Assembly: GCA_965221635.1 (NCBI GenBank) | Contig: OZ244902.1 | Coordinates: 3,286,001-3,350,000, forward strand | Reading direction: 5' to 3' | Length of the DNA: 64,000 nucleotides | Source of the DNA: JAAXHB01 sp965221635 | Lineage (GTDB): Bacteria > Actinomycetota > Acidimicrobiia > Acidimicrobiales > Aldehydirespiratoraceae | In this document: one piece after another, positions 18,053-26,351 of the stretch | Position numbering within the stretch: the stretch's first letter is position 1 | How the letters are laid out: each line of letters opens with the position of its first letter | Notes under the pieces: generated by a model | Database searches by the model: none | Told to the model about the DNA's origin: nothing | What the model saw: the letters and a program-made list of their open reading frames with translations, nothing else | Made by a program: the position numbers and the translations under genes

Positions 18053-18996
18053 TACGACACACGGATCCTTGGATTGACCAGTGCGTATCCGATGTCGATC
18101 AGGATGTTCAACACAATCACCAGTACGGCGATGATCACAACAACGCCCTGCACCACGGGAAAGTCCTTCGAGGTGACCGCGTGCAGCATCGTGTGGCCGA
18201 TTCCTGGAACCGAGAACACCCGCTCCACAGCGAAGCTCGCTCCCACCAGGATTACCAGGGTCAAACCCGTCGCGGCCAGAACCGGGACCATGGCGTTCTT
18301 GATCCCGTATCGAAAGTAGAACCGTCTACGGGAAACACCCGCCGCGGCCAGCGAAGCCGCGTAGTCAGAGTTGACGGCGGCCGCCATCCCGGCCCGCATC
18401 TGTCGTGCGATCAGCCCTGAGGCCGCCAGCCCTAAGGCAAGTGAGGGCAGCAGCATGCCCCGCGCCCACAGCAGTGGGTCCTCGGTGAATCGGACATAAG
18501 CCACGACAGGAATCCACTGGAGTTCCACGGCCACCAACAGCAGCAAGAAGAGACCCAACAGGAACTGCGGCACCGACACGGCCACTGAGGTGGTCGCCAT
18601 GACCGCCCGATCCCAGAACCCGTCGAGCCGTGTGCCTGCGAGAATGCCCATGGCGATGCCCAGCACCAGCGCGACCACCACTCCCCCGACCACCATCGAC
18701 AGCGTCGCCGGCAGGCGCTCGAAGACCACATCGATGACGGGTCGCTTCGAAAGGTAGGACTCCCCGAGGTCGCCCTGAACCGCGTCTGCCACGTAGCTCG
18801 TCAAGCGCTCATGAAACGGAGCATCAAGTCCGAGTTCGGTCTCAACCTCCGCGATTCTCTCCGGAGTAACCCCAAATCTCAGGAGCGCAGCAGCCGGGCT
18901 TCCCGGGACAAGATAGGTCAAGAGGAAGGCCAACACCAGGATCGCCAGCAATTGGGGAACGGCGAGAAGGAGTCGGTACGCGATCAGCTTCAGCAT
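18052..18996 (-). CDS. ABC transporter permease (DppB-like)
   Basis: The 314-aa integral membrane protein has the DppB/OppB layout. A first span (LLLAVPQLLAILVLAFLL) precedes a periplasmic loop ending GDLGESYLSKRPVID, and five more spans follow. The EAA-type loop around SDYAASLAAAGVSRRRF and the conserved AVERVFSVPGIGHTMLHAV segment lie near the C-terminus. It pairs with the permease half of the downstream fusion to form the translocation pore. It lies 125 nt downstream of the binding-protein gene. Confidence 0.92.
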   Translation of the reverse strand: MLKLIAYRLLLAVPQLLAILVLAFLLTYLVPGSPAAALLRFGVTPERIAEVETELGLDAPFHERLTSYVADAVQGDLGESYLSKRPVIDVVFERLPATLSMVVGGVVVALVLGIAMGILAGTRLDGFWDRAVMATTSVAVSVPQFLLGLFLLLLVAVELQWIPVVAYVRFTEDPLLWARGMLLPSLALGLAASGLIARQMRAGMAAAVNSDYAASLAAAGVSRRRFYFRYGIKNAMVPVLAATGLTLVILVGASFAVERVFSVPGIGHTMLHAVTSKDFPVVQGVVVIIAVLVIVLNILIDIGYALVNPRIRVS

Positions 18997-19121
18997 GAGG
19001 GTGCAGGCCTCCTCGGGGATGCTGATGGTGATTCTTGCCTACCGGGGGGATGCTCGGCGACCCCGCGATCGCCGAACATCACCCCTGGCGGCACTCGCTC
19101 CCGAGAGCGATGGAGACCAGG

Positions 19122-20909
19122 TCAGCCCGCGGGACGAAGGTTCTTGTAGTCGATCATCTTCGGCTCGAACGCGAAAGTCGACGGCCGCACGCCTGCCAGC
19201 CTGTCGGTGCGCCAGGCGAGCGTCTCCGGGCCGGTCATGCGCACGCAGGTCAGGGCGTCCTCGTGGACTATGCGCGACACTTCAGTCCACAGCGCGTCAG
19301 CCTCGGGACCTGTGCCTGCCGCCACAGCCGCGTCAGCCGCCGCCTGGAGTTCGTCGCTTGCGTAGCCCGACGGGTGGGCCTCGGCCGAGAAGTAGCGGTT
19401 GAACCAGTCCGCCGGGTGCAGGCCCTGCTGGCTGCCGACGCCGAGTTCATATTGGCCACTGGCCCACTGACCGAACCACTGCGGTGGCGGAACCACCTGT
19501 ATCGCGACATCGAATCCGTCGACCTCGTTCAGCTGGTCGAGGAAGATCGTCACCTGCTCCTCGGTGAAGAACGTCGCCAATGTCTCGGCCTGCACCGTGG
19601 GACTTCCGGCTTCGGCGAGCAGTTGCGCGGCACGATCGGGATCGTGCGGGAATCCTTCGAAACCCTCGATGTGGCCGATCTGGCCGGGAAGGAAGGTCTG
19701 GGTCTGGGGAATCGAGCCGGTGAACGCTGCGTTGGCGACATTGTCCATCGCGTAGCAAGCGGCCTGGCGCACCCGAACGTCGCTGAACACCCCGCCGGGC
19801 GCATAGTCGAAGAACACCATGCCATTGCGGATCGCGGGGTACTGGAGCCAGTCAATGTCGGAGTTCGCCGTGAAACCGTCGAGGAACTCAAGATCCGTGT
19901 AGGTCAGATCGATCTGACCGGTCTCCAATGCCCCGGCATTTGCATTCAGATCGGCGATGCCGTACAACTCCACATGGTCGAATCCGACGCTGTTGCGGCC
20001 GCCCCAGTAATCCGGGAAGTAGTCGAAGTTGAGCCGTGTGCCCGGTGACGACGTATCTGCGTTGTAGGCCCAAGGACCGGTTCCGACCGGCTGGGTCAGC
20101 AGCGTGCCGTCTTCGATTGCGGTTGGGCTGTGCATCAGAGTGGACAGGGTGGTCAAGGTCAGTAGCAGGGACGGCGAGGGGCCATCGGTGTGAAGTGCCA
20201 CTGTGAGGTCGTCGATGACTTCCACCTCGGTGATCACCCTGGCAGGCCCGGCGATGTCGCTGTCCGCTGCCGCGATGGCTTCGAGGCTTGCCTTCACGGC
20301 CTCGCTGTTGAAGGATGTTCCGTCGTGGAACAGCACGCCCTCACGCAGATTCAGCTGCAGCGTGGTGGGTGACGTGTACTCCCAAGAGGTGGCGAGTTGA
20401 GGTTCGATTGAGCCATCCTGTCCGATCACCACCAGGTTTTCGACTGCCAGCCGCAGGTAACCGATCGGGAAGTCGGCGCCGGGAAGATAGTTTTCGGGGA
20501 ACCCGCTCCAGTTGATGCGCACGGTCTCCCCCGCGCCCACATACTCGGGCTCGGCAGCAGCCTCGGCAACCGCCGCAGCCGCAGCTTCCGCTTCGGCTCT
20601 GGCGGAGGCGGCAGCGGCCTCTGCCTCGGCCAGTTCAGCCTGCAGTTCGGCGAGCACCTCAGGATCGATCGCGCCTTCCGCTTCCGCCAGGGCGGCCTCG
20701 AGGTCTGCCTCGGCCTGGGCGGCCCTGTCGGCCGCTGCGTCAGCCTCAGCGGCAGCCGCGGCTGCCTCGGCTTGGGCCTGTTCGAGCGCGGCGGCATCTG
20801 CGGCGCTGGTGTCCGAAGAAGGCTCATCGTCGCCGCCGCAACTCGCTGCTACGAGTGCGACAACCAGCACGGCAAGCAGAAACGGCCATCGGAAATTTGG
20901 CTTGGTCAT
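19122..20909 (-). CDS. ABC transporter substrate-binding lipoprotein (SBP family 5) with coiled-coil spacer
   Basis: This 595-aa secreted lipoprotein has a signal peptide (MTKPNFRWPFLLAVLVVALV) and a lipobox VAASC with the lipid Cys near residue 24. Residues about 35-125 are an Ala/Glu-rich, heptad-like segment that should form a long helix. A complete SBP_bac_5 domain follows from about 130 to the end, with ENLVVIGQDGSIEPQLATSW and LREGVLFHDGTSF near its start. The spacer is absent from ordinary DppA proteins and would hold the binding domain away from the membrane. The ATG follows GGGGAGAAAAG. It is the first importer gene, 68 nt after a CMD-family gene. Confidence 0.9.
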   Translation of the reverse strand: MTKPNFRWPFLLAVLVVALVAASCGGDDEPSSDTSAADAAALEQAQAEAAAAAAEADAAADRAAQAEADLEAALAEAEGAIDPEVLAELQAELAEAEAAAASARAEAEAAAAAVAEAAAEPEYVGAGETVRINWSGFPENYLPGADFPIGYLRLAVENLVVIGQDGSIEPQLATSWEYTSPTTLQLNLREGVLFHDGTSFNSEAVKASLEAIAAADSDIAGPARVITEVEVIDDLTVALHTDGPSPSLLLTLTTLSTLMHSPTAIEDGTLLTQPVGTGPWAYNADTSSPGTRLNFDYFPDYWGGRNSVGFDHVELYGIADLNANAGALETGQIDLTYTDLEFLDGFTANSDIDWLQYPAIRNGMVFFDYAPGGVFSDVRVRQAACYAMDNVANAAFTGSIPQTQTFLPGQIGHIEGFEGFPHDPDRAAQLLAEAGSPTVQAETLATFFTEEQVTIFLDQLNEVDGFDVAIQVVPPPQWFGQWASGQYELGVGSQQGLHPADWFNRYFSAEAHPSGYASDELQAAADAAVAAGTGPEADALWTEVSRIVHEDALTCVRMTGPETLAWRTDRLAGVRPSTFAFEPKMIDYKNLRPAG

Positions 20910-20977
20910 TGTCTTTTCTCCCCTCAGGCGGGTTGTTGATCAACTCGGGACGAACGACGGTCTTGCGCCTGTTCGCA

Positions 20978-21574
20978 TCATGCTCGGCCGGCAGTGCCGA
21001 CCCTCGAATAGCCGCTCAGATCGGGGAACGGCGGATCGCGGTCGGGCTGCAAGTCGACCTGGAAGGCGTTGAGGCACATACCGAGCATGCTGTAGTTCCC
21101 CAACGACGCGATGGTGTCCACGAGGCCGGCCGAACCGAAATGTTCAAGTGCTCGTGCGAAGGTCTCGTCTGACACGAAGTGTTCATTTAGTAGTTCCGAG
21201 CAGAAGCTGTAGAAGGCATCGTCCTCGGCGTTGTCGAAAGCAGGATCCTCTCGGCGGGCGATCGCATCCACCGCAGATCGGGGAATCCCGGCATCGACTG
21301 CCTTGTCAACGTGGGCGTTCCAGGAATACGCGGCGTCCCAGTGGCGCGCGGCCATCAGCAGTGACAACTCCCTCAGCCGTAACGGCAAGCTCGAATCAAA
21401 CCGCACGTACGCGCCCAGGGCCTCGATTCGCTCACACGCTTCCGGGCTGTGAATCCACGCCTGGTAGGGGCCGCGCACTGCTCCTCGGCGCTCGGCGATT
21501 CGAGCGCCCACCTCGCGCTGGCGGTCCGTCCAATGCGCAGGATCAATCCTCTTGAGCCTCACGTGATCGATCAT
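20978..21574 (-). CDS. Carboxymuconolactone decarboxylase (AhpD-like) family protein
   Basis: This 198-aa helical protein of the CMD/AhpD fold has the central block LRLRELSLLMAARHWDAAYS followed by WNAHVDKAVDAGIPRSAVDA. That is the family's active-site helix, with Glu and His rather than the CxxC pair of peroxidase-type members. The resemblance is therefore to gamma-carboxymuconolactone decarboxylase relatives. ATG 21574 (MIDHVRLKRI) is preferred to a start 45 nt upstream, because homology begins there. It lies upstream of the importer in the same direction and diverges from the aldolase. A part in lactone or muconolactone turnover is inferred. Confidence 0.8.
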   Translation of the reverse strand: MIDHVRLKRIDPAHWTDRQREVGARIAERRGAVRGPYQAWIHSPEACERIEALGAYVRFDSSLPLRLRELSLLMAARHWDAAYSWNAHVDKAVDAGIPRSAVDAIARREDPAFDNAEDDAFYSFCSELLNEHFVSDETFARALEHFGSAGLVDTIASLGNYSMLGMCLNAFQVDLQPDRDPPFPDLSGYSRVGTAGRA

Positions 21575-21747
21575 GGTATGCCACGTCAACCACCCCGATT
21601 GTGGGCGATTGCGCAACATAACGATGCGCCGAACCGGCCTACTTCGAGCAGAAATGCCGATCCTTCCCGCGTAGTCTCACTCGCGGGCGAATTGAGGGCG
21701 GCGTCAACAATTGGAGGCCATCAGGGTACTGGAGGAGGACGCTGAGT

Positions 21748-22434
21748 TTGACCGACGATTACCAAGCGCGACAAGAACTTGCCACCGCGACTCGCATTCT
21801 GGGCCGCCACGAGATGATCGGTTTGTTCGGGCACATCAGCCTGCTCACCGATGATCCGCAGCGATACCTGATCTGTCCTGGTGCGGGCCGGCGCAAGGAT
21901 CTGTGCCGACCCGAGGACATTATCGAGTTGGGGCTCGACGACGAATTCAGAAGGGGCCTCCCACTGGAGTTGTACATGCATGCTGCCATGCACCGGGCCA
22001 GGCCTCACATCCGATCACTGGTACACGTTCACTCCCCCAACCTCACCGCGCTGGCGGCCATGATGGAGCCGCCGGGCGAGTTGCTCATGATCCATGCCGG
22101 CTTCTGGCCCGAGCGCATCCCGCTGTGGGAGCGCCCGGACTTGGTGCGCGATCATGACAGCGGCAGGGAACTCGTGGAGATCATGGGCGACAACGCCATT
22201 GCGCTGATGCGCTGGCACGGCGCGGTGATCGTGGGAGAGACGCTGCGCGAGGCTGTGTTCCGCACGCTGCTCGCCGAACGCCACGCAGCGATTCTCCTTG
22301 CTTCTCTCTCCCACGGTCGACCAGTGGCACCCGTGCGTGCATCTCGCGCCGACCTTTGTGCCAGGATGCTCCCCGCCACAACACATGACCTGAACTGGTG
22401 GTACGAGACTTCGTTCGTGGAACTCGACGAATAG
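21748..22434 (+). CDS. Class II aldolase/adducin family protein
   Basis: The 228-aa protein has the FucA/AraD fold. GHISL comes early and catalytic-acid region residues lie in LELYMHAAMHRARP. Zinc ligands are in SLVHVHSPN (two His) and in MRWHGAVIVG (third His, about residue 151). Members cleave C-C bonds of hydroxy-acid or sugar phosphates by retro-aldol, or decarboxylate. A pathway-terminal aldolase producing pyruvate or an aldehyde would fit ring-fission catabolism, but the substrate is unknown. Translation begins at TTG 9 nt after GGAGGAGG; no ATG is available. It diverges from the CMD-family gene and precedes the second LigM-like gene by 149 nt. Confidence 0.85.
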   Translation: MTDDYQARQELATATRILGRHEMIGLFGHISLLTDDPQRYLICPGAGRRKDLCRPEDIIELGLDDEFRRGLPLELYMHAAMHRARPHIRSLVHVHSPNLTALAAMMEPPGELLMIHAGFWPERIPLWERPDLVRDHDSGRELVEIMGDNAIALMRWHGAVIVGETLREAVFRTLLAERHAAILLASLSHGRPVAPVRASRADLCARMLPATTHDLNWWYETSFVELDE

Positions 22435-22583
22435 TCGACGTCCGCGCAGTGCTGTCAACTCGCATGCTTAGGCTGCGAAATTGACGCCCGCAGCAGTGTT
22501 GAGCACCCATTAGAAACGGATTAGGCCTGACTACCTTCCAATTCCACCCTTGTACCACCGGACACGACGAAGGGCGCGATCCA

Positions 22584-23909
22584 ATGGCTTCACCCAGCTT
22601 GCAGGACGGGATCAACGAAGCGGGCTCACCGATCAAGCTTCTGTGGCGCACCAACGTGGCACCGTGGATACCGGCGGTGATAGAACCCGAGTACGAGGGA
22701 TGGAGGGTGGAGCAGGCTGCCTGGCAAAGTGGCGTGTCCATCATGGATCTCAGTTACCACATGTGGGATCTGTTCATCGATGGGCCCGATGCCACCCGAA
22801 TGCTGTCGGATTTGACAGCCAACAACTACGAGCGCTTCGCAGTCAACCAAGCCAAACAGTTGATCCCGGTGACGGAGGAGGGTCTCATCGTAGGAGACGC
22901 GATTCTGATGCGCCGCGCGAAGAATTCGTATGTGGTCACCGGCCGACCAACCCCCCAGAACTGGCTGATCTACCATGCCCAGCAGGGTGGATACAACGTC
23001 GACCTCCGGAGTGATCCGGACTGTCGCCACAAGCCGGACCACACCCCCCGCTTCTTCCGATACCAAATCCAGGGACCCCTGGGCCAACAACTGGTGGAAC
23101 GGGCTTTTGGCGGACCGCTCCCGTCAACACCGTTCTTCCATGCCTCCCCGGTCACTCTGGCAGGAAAGCAGTTCGTGGCCCTGCGTCATGGCATGGCGGG
23201 CCAACCTGGCTACGAGTTCATCGGAGATTACGTGCATCATGAGTCCGTCAAGGAGGCTCTCATGGGAGCGGGCGAACCGCTCGGACTGGTTCAGGTTGGC
23301 GCGTTGGCCTATCCGACCGCCCAAGCCGAGAGCGGCTGGATTCCGGCGCCCACACCGGCGATCTACACTGCGCCGTCGCTTCTCGGGTACCGCCAATGGC
23401 TGAGCCTCAACACCGTCGACGGTCGGCAGCCTCTGTCGGGGAGCTTCTACTCGGAGAACATCGAGGACTACTACGTCTCGCCCTACGAATTGGGATACGG
23501 ACGATCCATCTCCTACAACCATGACTTCATGGGGCGCGACGCTCTGCGCCGCAGAAAGGACACGTGTACCCGCACCAAGGTCACATTGGTGTTCGATCCC
23601 GACGAAGTGCGCGAGGTCCACGGCGACGATCTGGTGTTCACCGTGGCCCGACACCGGGTCGAGTCAGCCGAGTCGCTGGTCGGGTTGACCCACTTCAGCG
23701 CCTTCAATCATCCCATCGGCACCATCCTCAGCCTCGCGATCGTCGAGAACCGCAGCGCCCAACCAGGCACCCAGGTGTCTGTGGCTTGGGGAGATCACCC
23801 TGGGCCGGGCACCGCTGCCGACGCGGACGTCGGTCTGCCTCGCGTCCGAGCCACGGTGGCCCCGGCTCCCTACAACGAGTTCGCCCGAACCCAATACCGA
23901 AACCCTTAG
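22584..23909 (+). CDS. LigM-type tetrahydrofolate-dependent aryl O-demethylase (copy 2)
   Basis: This 441-aa paralogue of the copy at 13603 shares all landmarks: SYHMWDLFIDGPDA, ALRHGMAGQPGYEFIGDY, ESGWIPAPTPAIYT, NIEDYYVSPYELGYG and APYNEFARTQY. Both resemble LigM, which transfers the methyl of methoxyl groups such as vanillate or 3-O-methylgallate to THF. The ATG follows GAAGGG. The two copies differ in many surface positions, which suggests different methoxy-aromatic substrates rather than a very recent duplication. The dienelactone-hydrolase-like gene starts 191 nt downstream. Substrate identity is not readable from sequence. Confidence 0.85.
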   Translation: MASPSLQDGINEAGSPIKLLWRTNVAPWIPAVIEPEYEGWRVEQAAWQSGVSIMDLSYHMWDLFIDGPDATRMLSDLTANNYERFAVNQAKQLIPVTEEGLIVGDAILMRRAKNSYVVTGRPTPQNWLIYHAQQGGYNVDLRSDPDCRHKPDHTPRFFRYQIQGPLGQQLVERAFGGPLPSTPFFHASPVTLAGKQFVALRHGMAGQPGYEFIGDYVHHESVKEALMGAGEPLGLVQVGALAYPTAQAESGWIPAPTPAIYTAPSLLGYRQWLSLNTVDGRQPLSGSFYSENIEDYYVSPYELGYGRSISYNHDFMGRDALRRRKDTCTRTKVTLVFDPDEVREVHGDDLVFTVARHRVESAESLVGLTHFSAFNHPIGTILSLAIVENRSAQPGTQVSVAWGDHPGPGTAADADVGLPRVRATVAPAPYNEFARTQYRNP

Positions 23910-24100
23910 AAGCGGCAGCCGACGCTGATCCCGGTGGTGGCGTCAGAGGTCTGTCCACCTGCGTCAGCGAGCCGTCGATCTGGATGTCCTCGCACACTCC
24001 TCGGTTCTGCAATTTGCCGCTTCCCGGTGTGGGGATCATTCAAATGATCAACTCGTTTCGAGCGCTGGAGCGCTCGGGGGTGGCGGGTAGCGTGCCGGGC

Positions 24101-24859
24101 ATGTCTGACATTGCTGTGAACGACGAGACCTTCGACATTGAGACCGCCGACGGGCCGATGGCGGTGCTGCGGGCCTGGCCCGACGGCAACGACTCGGCGC
24201 CGGTGGTGGCGTTCTTCCATGACGGCCCCGGCGTGCGCGACGCAACCATGAGCTTCATGCGCAAGCTGGCCGCGCAGGGCTACGACGTGGTGACCCCCGA
24301 CCTGTTCCATCGGCGCGGGCGGATGCTGAACTTCGACGCGGAGGAACTCGACACGAATCCCGCGGTGGGTGCGCAAATGTTCGAGTTGATCCTGTCGCTC
24401 ACCGACGACGGCATCCAGTCCGACATGGCCGACGCACTCGCAGCGGTGGCGCCAAAGCGGGCCGGCGGCGACATCGGCCGGTGCGCAACGATCGGTTTCT
24501 GTCTTGGCGCACGAGCGGTGTTTCGGGCGATGACACGTCACCCGGAGCGGTTCGTGGTGGGGGCGGCGTGGCATCCCTCGTGGCTGGTGGACGACAAGCC
24601 GGACTCTCCCCACCGTTGCGTCGACCAGCTTCATGGCCCGCTGTACGTGGGCTTCGGCGAGGCCGACCAGTTGATGTCCGTGGCGTCCATGAAGCCGTTC
24701 ATCGACGCCGTGTCGCCGCTCGGCGACCAGGTGGTGATCGACATTCACCCCGAAGCAGATCACGGCTACACCTGGCCCGCCACCCCCAAGTACAACGAAG
24801 CAGCCGCCACCCGAGCCTGGCAGCAGACCATGGACGTGTTCTCCGCAGCCCTCGCCTAA
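24101..24859 (+). CDS. Dienelactone hydrolase family protein
   Basis: This 252-aa alpha/beta hydrolase of the dienelactone hydrolase (DLH) family has the nucleophile elbow GFCLGAR, with catalytic Cys near residue 130. An Asp-bearing strand is VGFGEADQLM, and the catalytic His lies in ADHGYTWP near residue 223. DLH opens dienelactones to maleylacetate in chlorocatechol pathways, although many family members are broader esterases. The open frame reaches far upstream through non-coding sequence and the LigM 3' end. ATG 24101 (MSDIAVNDE) is taken as the start because homology begins there. It closes the catabolic island, ahead of two tRNA genes. Confidence 0.83.
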   Translation: MSDIAVNDETFDIETADGPMAVLRAWPDGNDSAPVVAFFHDGPGVRDATMSFMRKLAAQGYDVVTPDLFHRRGRMLNFDAEELDTNPAVGAQMFELILSLTDDGIQSDMADALAAVAPKRAGGDIGRCATIGFCLGARAVFRAMTRHPERFVVGAAWHPSWLVDDKPDSPHRCVDQLHGPLYVGFGEADQLMSVASMKPFIDAVSPLGDQVVIDIHPEADHGYTWPATPKYNEAAATRAWQQTMDVFSAALA

Positions 24860-24939
24860 CCGAACCCCAGCCGCGCAAGAAGTTGTGTTCCCCTCGGGGG
24901 CGGCCGGCAGCAAGCGGCCTTCGGTTCGGCAGGGAATCC

Positions 24940-24959
24940 GGCCTGCAGCTTGGCAGGCC
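24940..24959. terminator. Hairpin terminator between hydrolase gene and tRNA-Glu
   Basis: GGCCTGC (24940-24946) and GCAGGCC (24953-24959) form a perfect 7-bp stem with a 6-nt loop. It lies between a plus-strand gene end and the 3' end of a minus-strand tRNA, so it could serve both. No U-run is present. Confidence 0.5.
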
Positions 24960-24964
24960 GCGGT

Positions 24965-25040
24965 TGGCACCCCGTACGGGATTTGAACCCGTGCTACCAC
25001 CTTGAGAGGGTGGCGTCCTAGGCCGCTAGACGAACGGGGC
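24965..25040 (-). tRNA. tRNA-Glu (CTC)
   Basis: On the minus strand the sequence folds into a 76-nt cloverleaf. It starts GCCCCGT and pairs with ACGGGGT. The anticodon loop CTCTCAA is closed by CCACC/GGTGG, giving anticodon CTC for glutamate. The T arm ACGGG-TTCAAAT-CCCGT is perfect. A 3' CCA is encoded (24965-24967). Confidence 0.95.
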
Positions 25041-25092
25041 AAGCGGGCTCGCAGGCTGGCTGCGGGACTGCGCGGCGCAGTGTAGCGCCCGG

Positions 25093-25164
25093 TTCGGGGA
25101 GGAGGACTCGAACCCCCAATAGCTGGACCAGAACCAGCTGTGTTACCGATTACACCATCCCCGA
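25093..25164 (-). tRNA. tRNA-Gln (CTG)
   Basis: A 72-nt cloverleaf lies on the minus strand with acceptor TCGGGGA/TCCCCGA. The anticodon stem GCTGG/CCAGC closes loop TTCTGGT (anticodon CTG, glutamine). Discriminator A is followed by CCG, so the terminal CCA is not fully encoded. It lies 52 nt upstream of tRNA-Glu in the same direction, and the two may be one transcript. Confidence 0.95.
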
Positions 25165-25318
25165 TGGTTCCCCAAGGCTACGCAGATGCTCCCCCAAGCG
25201 CACCAGGAGCGCCGATCCGATCACGACGCCCAGCGGCGCAGCCGTTCACGACCCTGCTGCCTTCACGGGAAGGGTGGTCGTCGCCCGAGCCGCACACCAG
25301 GTCGGGCGGCCATTCCGT

Positions 25319-26206
25319 TTACGACCCCGAGCGGGCGGCTGTGGGGTCAACCACCAGCGCGGCCATGTGCGAGCCGCCGATCTGGTGCGGGTTCACCACC
25401 TGGTCGGCGCCCGCCCGCAGCAGCTTCGGCGCGGCTTCGGCCTCGTTCACCCGTGCCACGATGATCAAGCCGGGCGCCAGGGTGCGTGCGGTGAGCACCA
25501 CGTAGAGATTGTCGGCGTCGGAGTCCAGGGCCAGCACCAGGCTGTGGGCGCGCTGCACCCCGGCGGCGAGCAGCACATGGTCGTCGGTCGCCTCACCAAC
25601 CACGATGTGGTCCACCTCGTCGGGCACCGCCAGGCCCGGAGCGTGGAACTTCAGGTGGTGGTCGGCGTCGAGGGGGTGGCGGTCAACCACCACAACGTTG
25701 CGCCCGGCTTGCACCAGGTCGTGCAGGATCGCCCTGCCCACCTGACCAAAACCGGCCAGGATCACGTGACCCGACAGTCGGTCGATTTCTGCTTGCATTC
25801 GTCGCCTCCGCAGCGGATCGTCGAGATGGCCTTCAAACACTGCTTCCAGCAGCACGCCCAGGGTGTAGAGCGCGGTGCCGGTGCCCAGCATGATCAACAC
25901 CACGGTGAAGGCCTTGTAGGCATCGGTCACGTGGCCGAGTTCGCGGTAGCCGACGGTGGTGGTGGTGATCACCGTCTGGTACACGGCGTCGCCCATGCTG
26001 AGGCCCAGCACCATGTAGCCGCCGGTGCCGGCCACCAGCAGAAACACCAGCAACGCCAGGCCCGCCTTGAAACGCACCCAACCGTCCTGGGTGCGCCGCC
26101 GCCGACGCGCCCCCCCAACCCGACGCCGCACCCTGAACATCCCCACCACATTACGAACCCCACGCCCCAACCACAGCGCTAACCGACACACCACGGGGAC
26201 ACTCAC
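25319..26206 (-). CDS. Potassium channel protein with TrkA-N (RCK) domain
   Basis: The 295-aa membrane protein has an Arg-rich cytoplasmic N-terminus and a first span LALLVFLLVAGTGGYMVLGL. The pore loop carries the potassium selectivity filter TTVGY (83-87), and a second span follows (AFTVVLIMLGTGTALYTLGV). The C-terminus is an RCK/TrkA-N Rossmann domain beginning VILAGFGQVGRAI (GFGQVG 152-157). This is the two-span MthK-like channel plan with one RCK N-lobe and no obvious TrkA-C lobe. It conducts potassium, gated by a nucleotide or ion. The GTG at 26206 is used; ATG 26140 after GGTGGGG is a plausible alternative. Confidence 0.92.
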   Translation of the reverse strand: MSVPVVCRLALWLGRGVRNVVGMFRVRRRVGGARRRRRTQDGWVRFKAGLALLVFLLVAGTGGYMVLGLSMGDAVYQTVITTTTVGYRELGHVTDAYKAFTVVLIMLGTGTALYTLGVLLEAVFEGHLDDPLRRRRMQAEIDRLSGHVILAGFGQVGRAILHDLVQAGRNVVVVDRHPLDADHHLKFHAPGLAVPDEVDHIVVGEATDDHVLLAAGVQRAHSLVLALDSDADNLYVVLTARTLAPGLIIVARVNEAEAAPKLLRAGADQVVNPHQIGGSHMAALVVDPTAARSGS

Positions 26207-26351
26207 ACTCGGCTCGGCCCGGATGCACCAGAGGGCCTACCTGCCCGGCGCCGTGGATTCCATCAGGTCATGGGGCAGGTTCGCCTGCGGCTAGTCTGCA
26301 TGTGTCACCCCCCCTTCATATGGTGAGTTCACGTCCAGCGAAGGGAGCGGC

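Noticed and set aside
13603..23909. DmdA (DMSP demethylase) identity for the two aminomethyltransferase-fold genes
   Set aside because: The ESGWIP, EDYYVSPYELGYG and PYNEFART signatures match LigM more closely, and no other DMSP genes are present.
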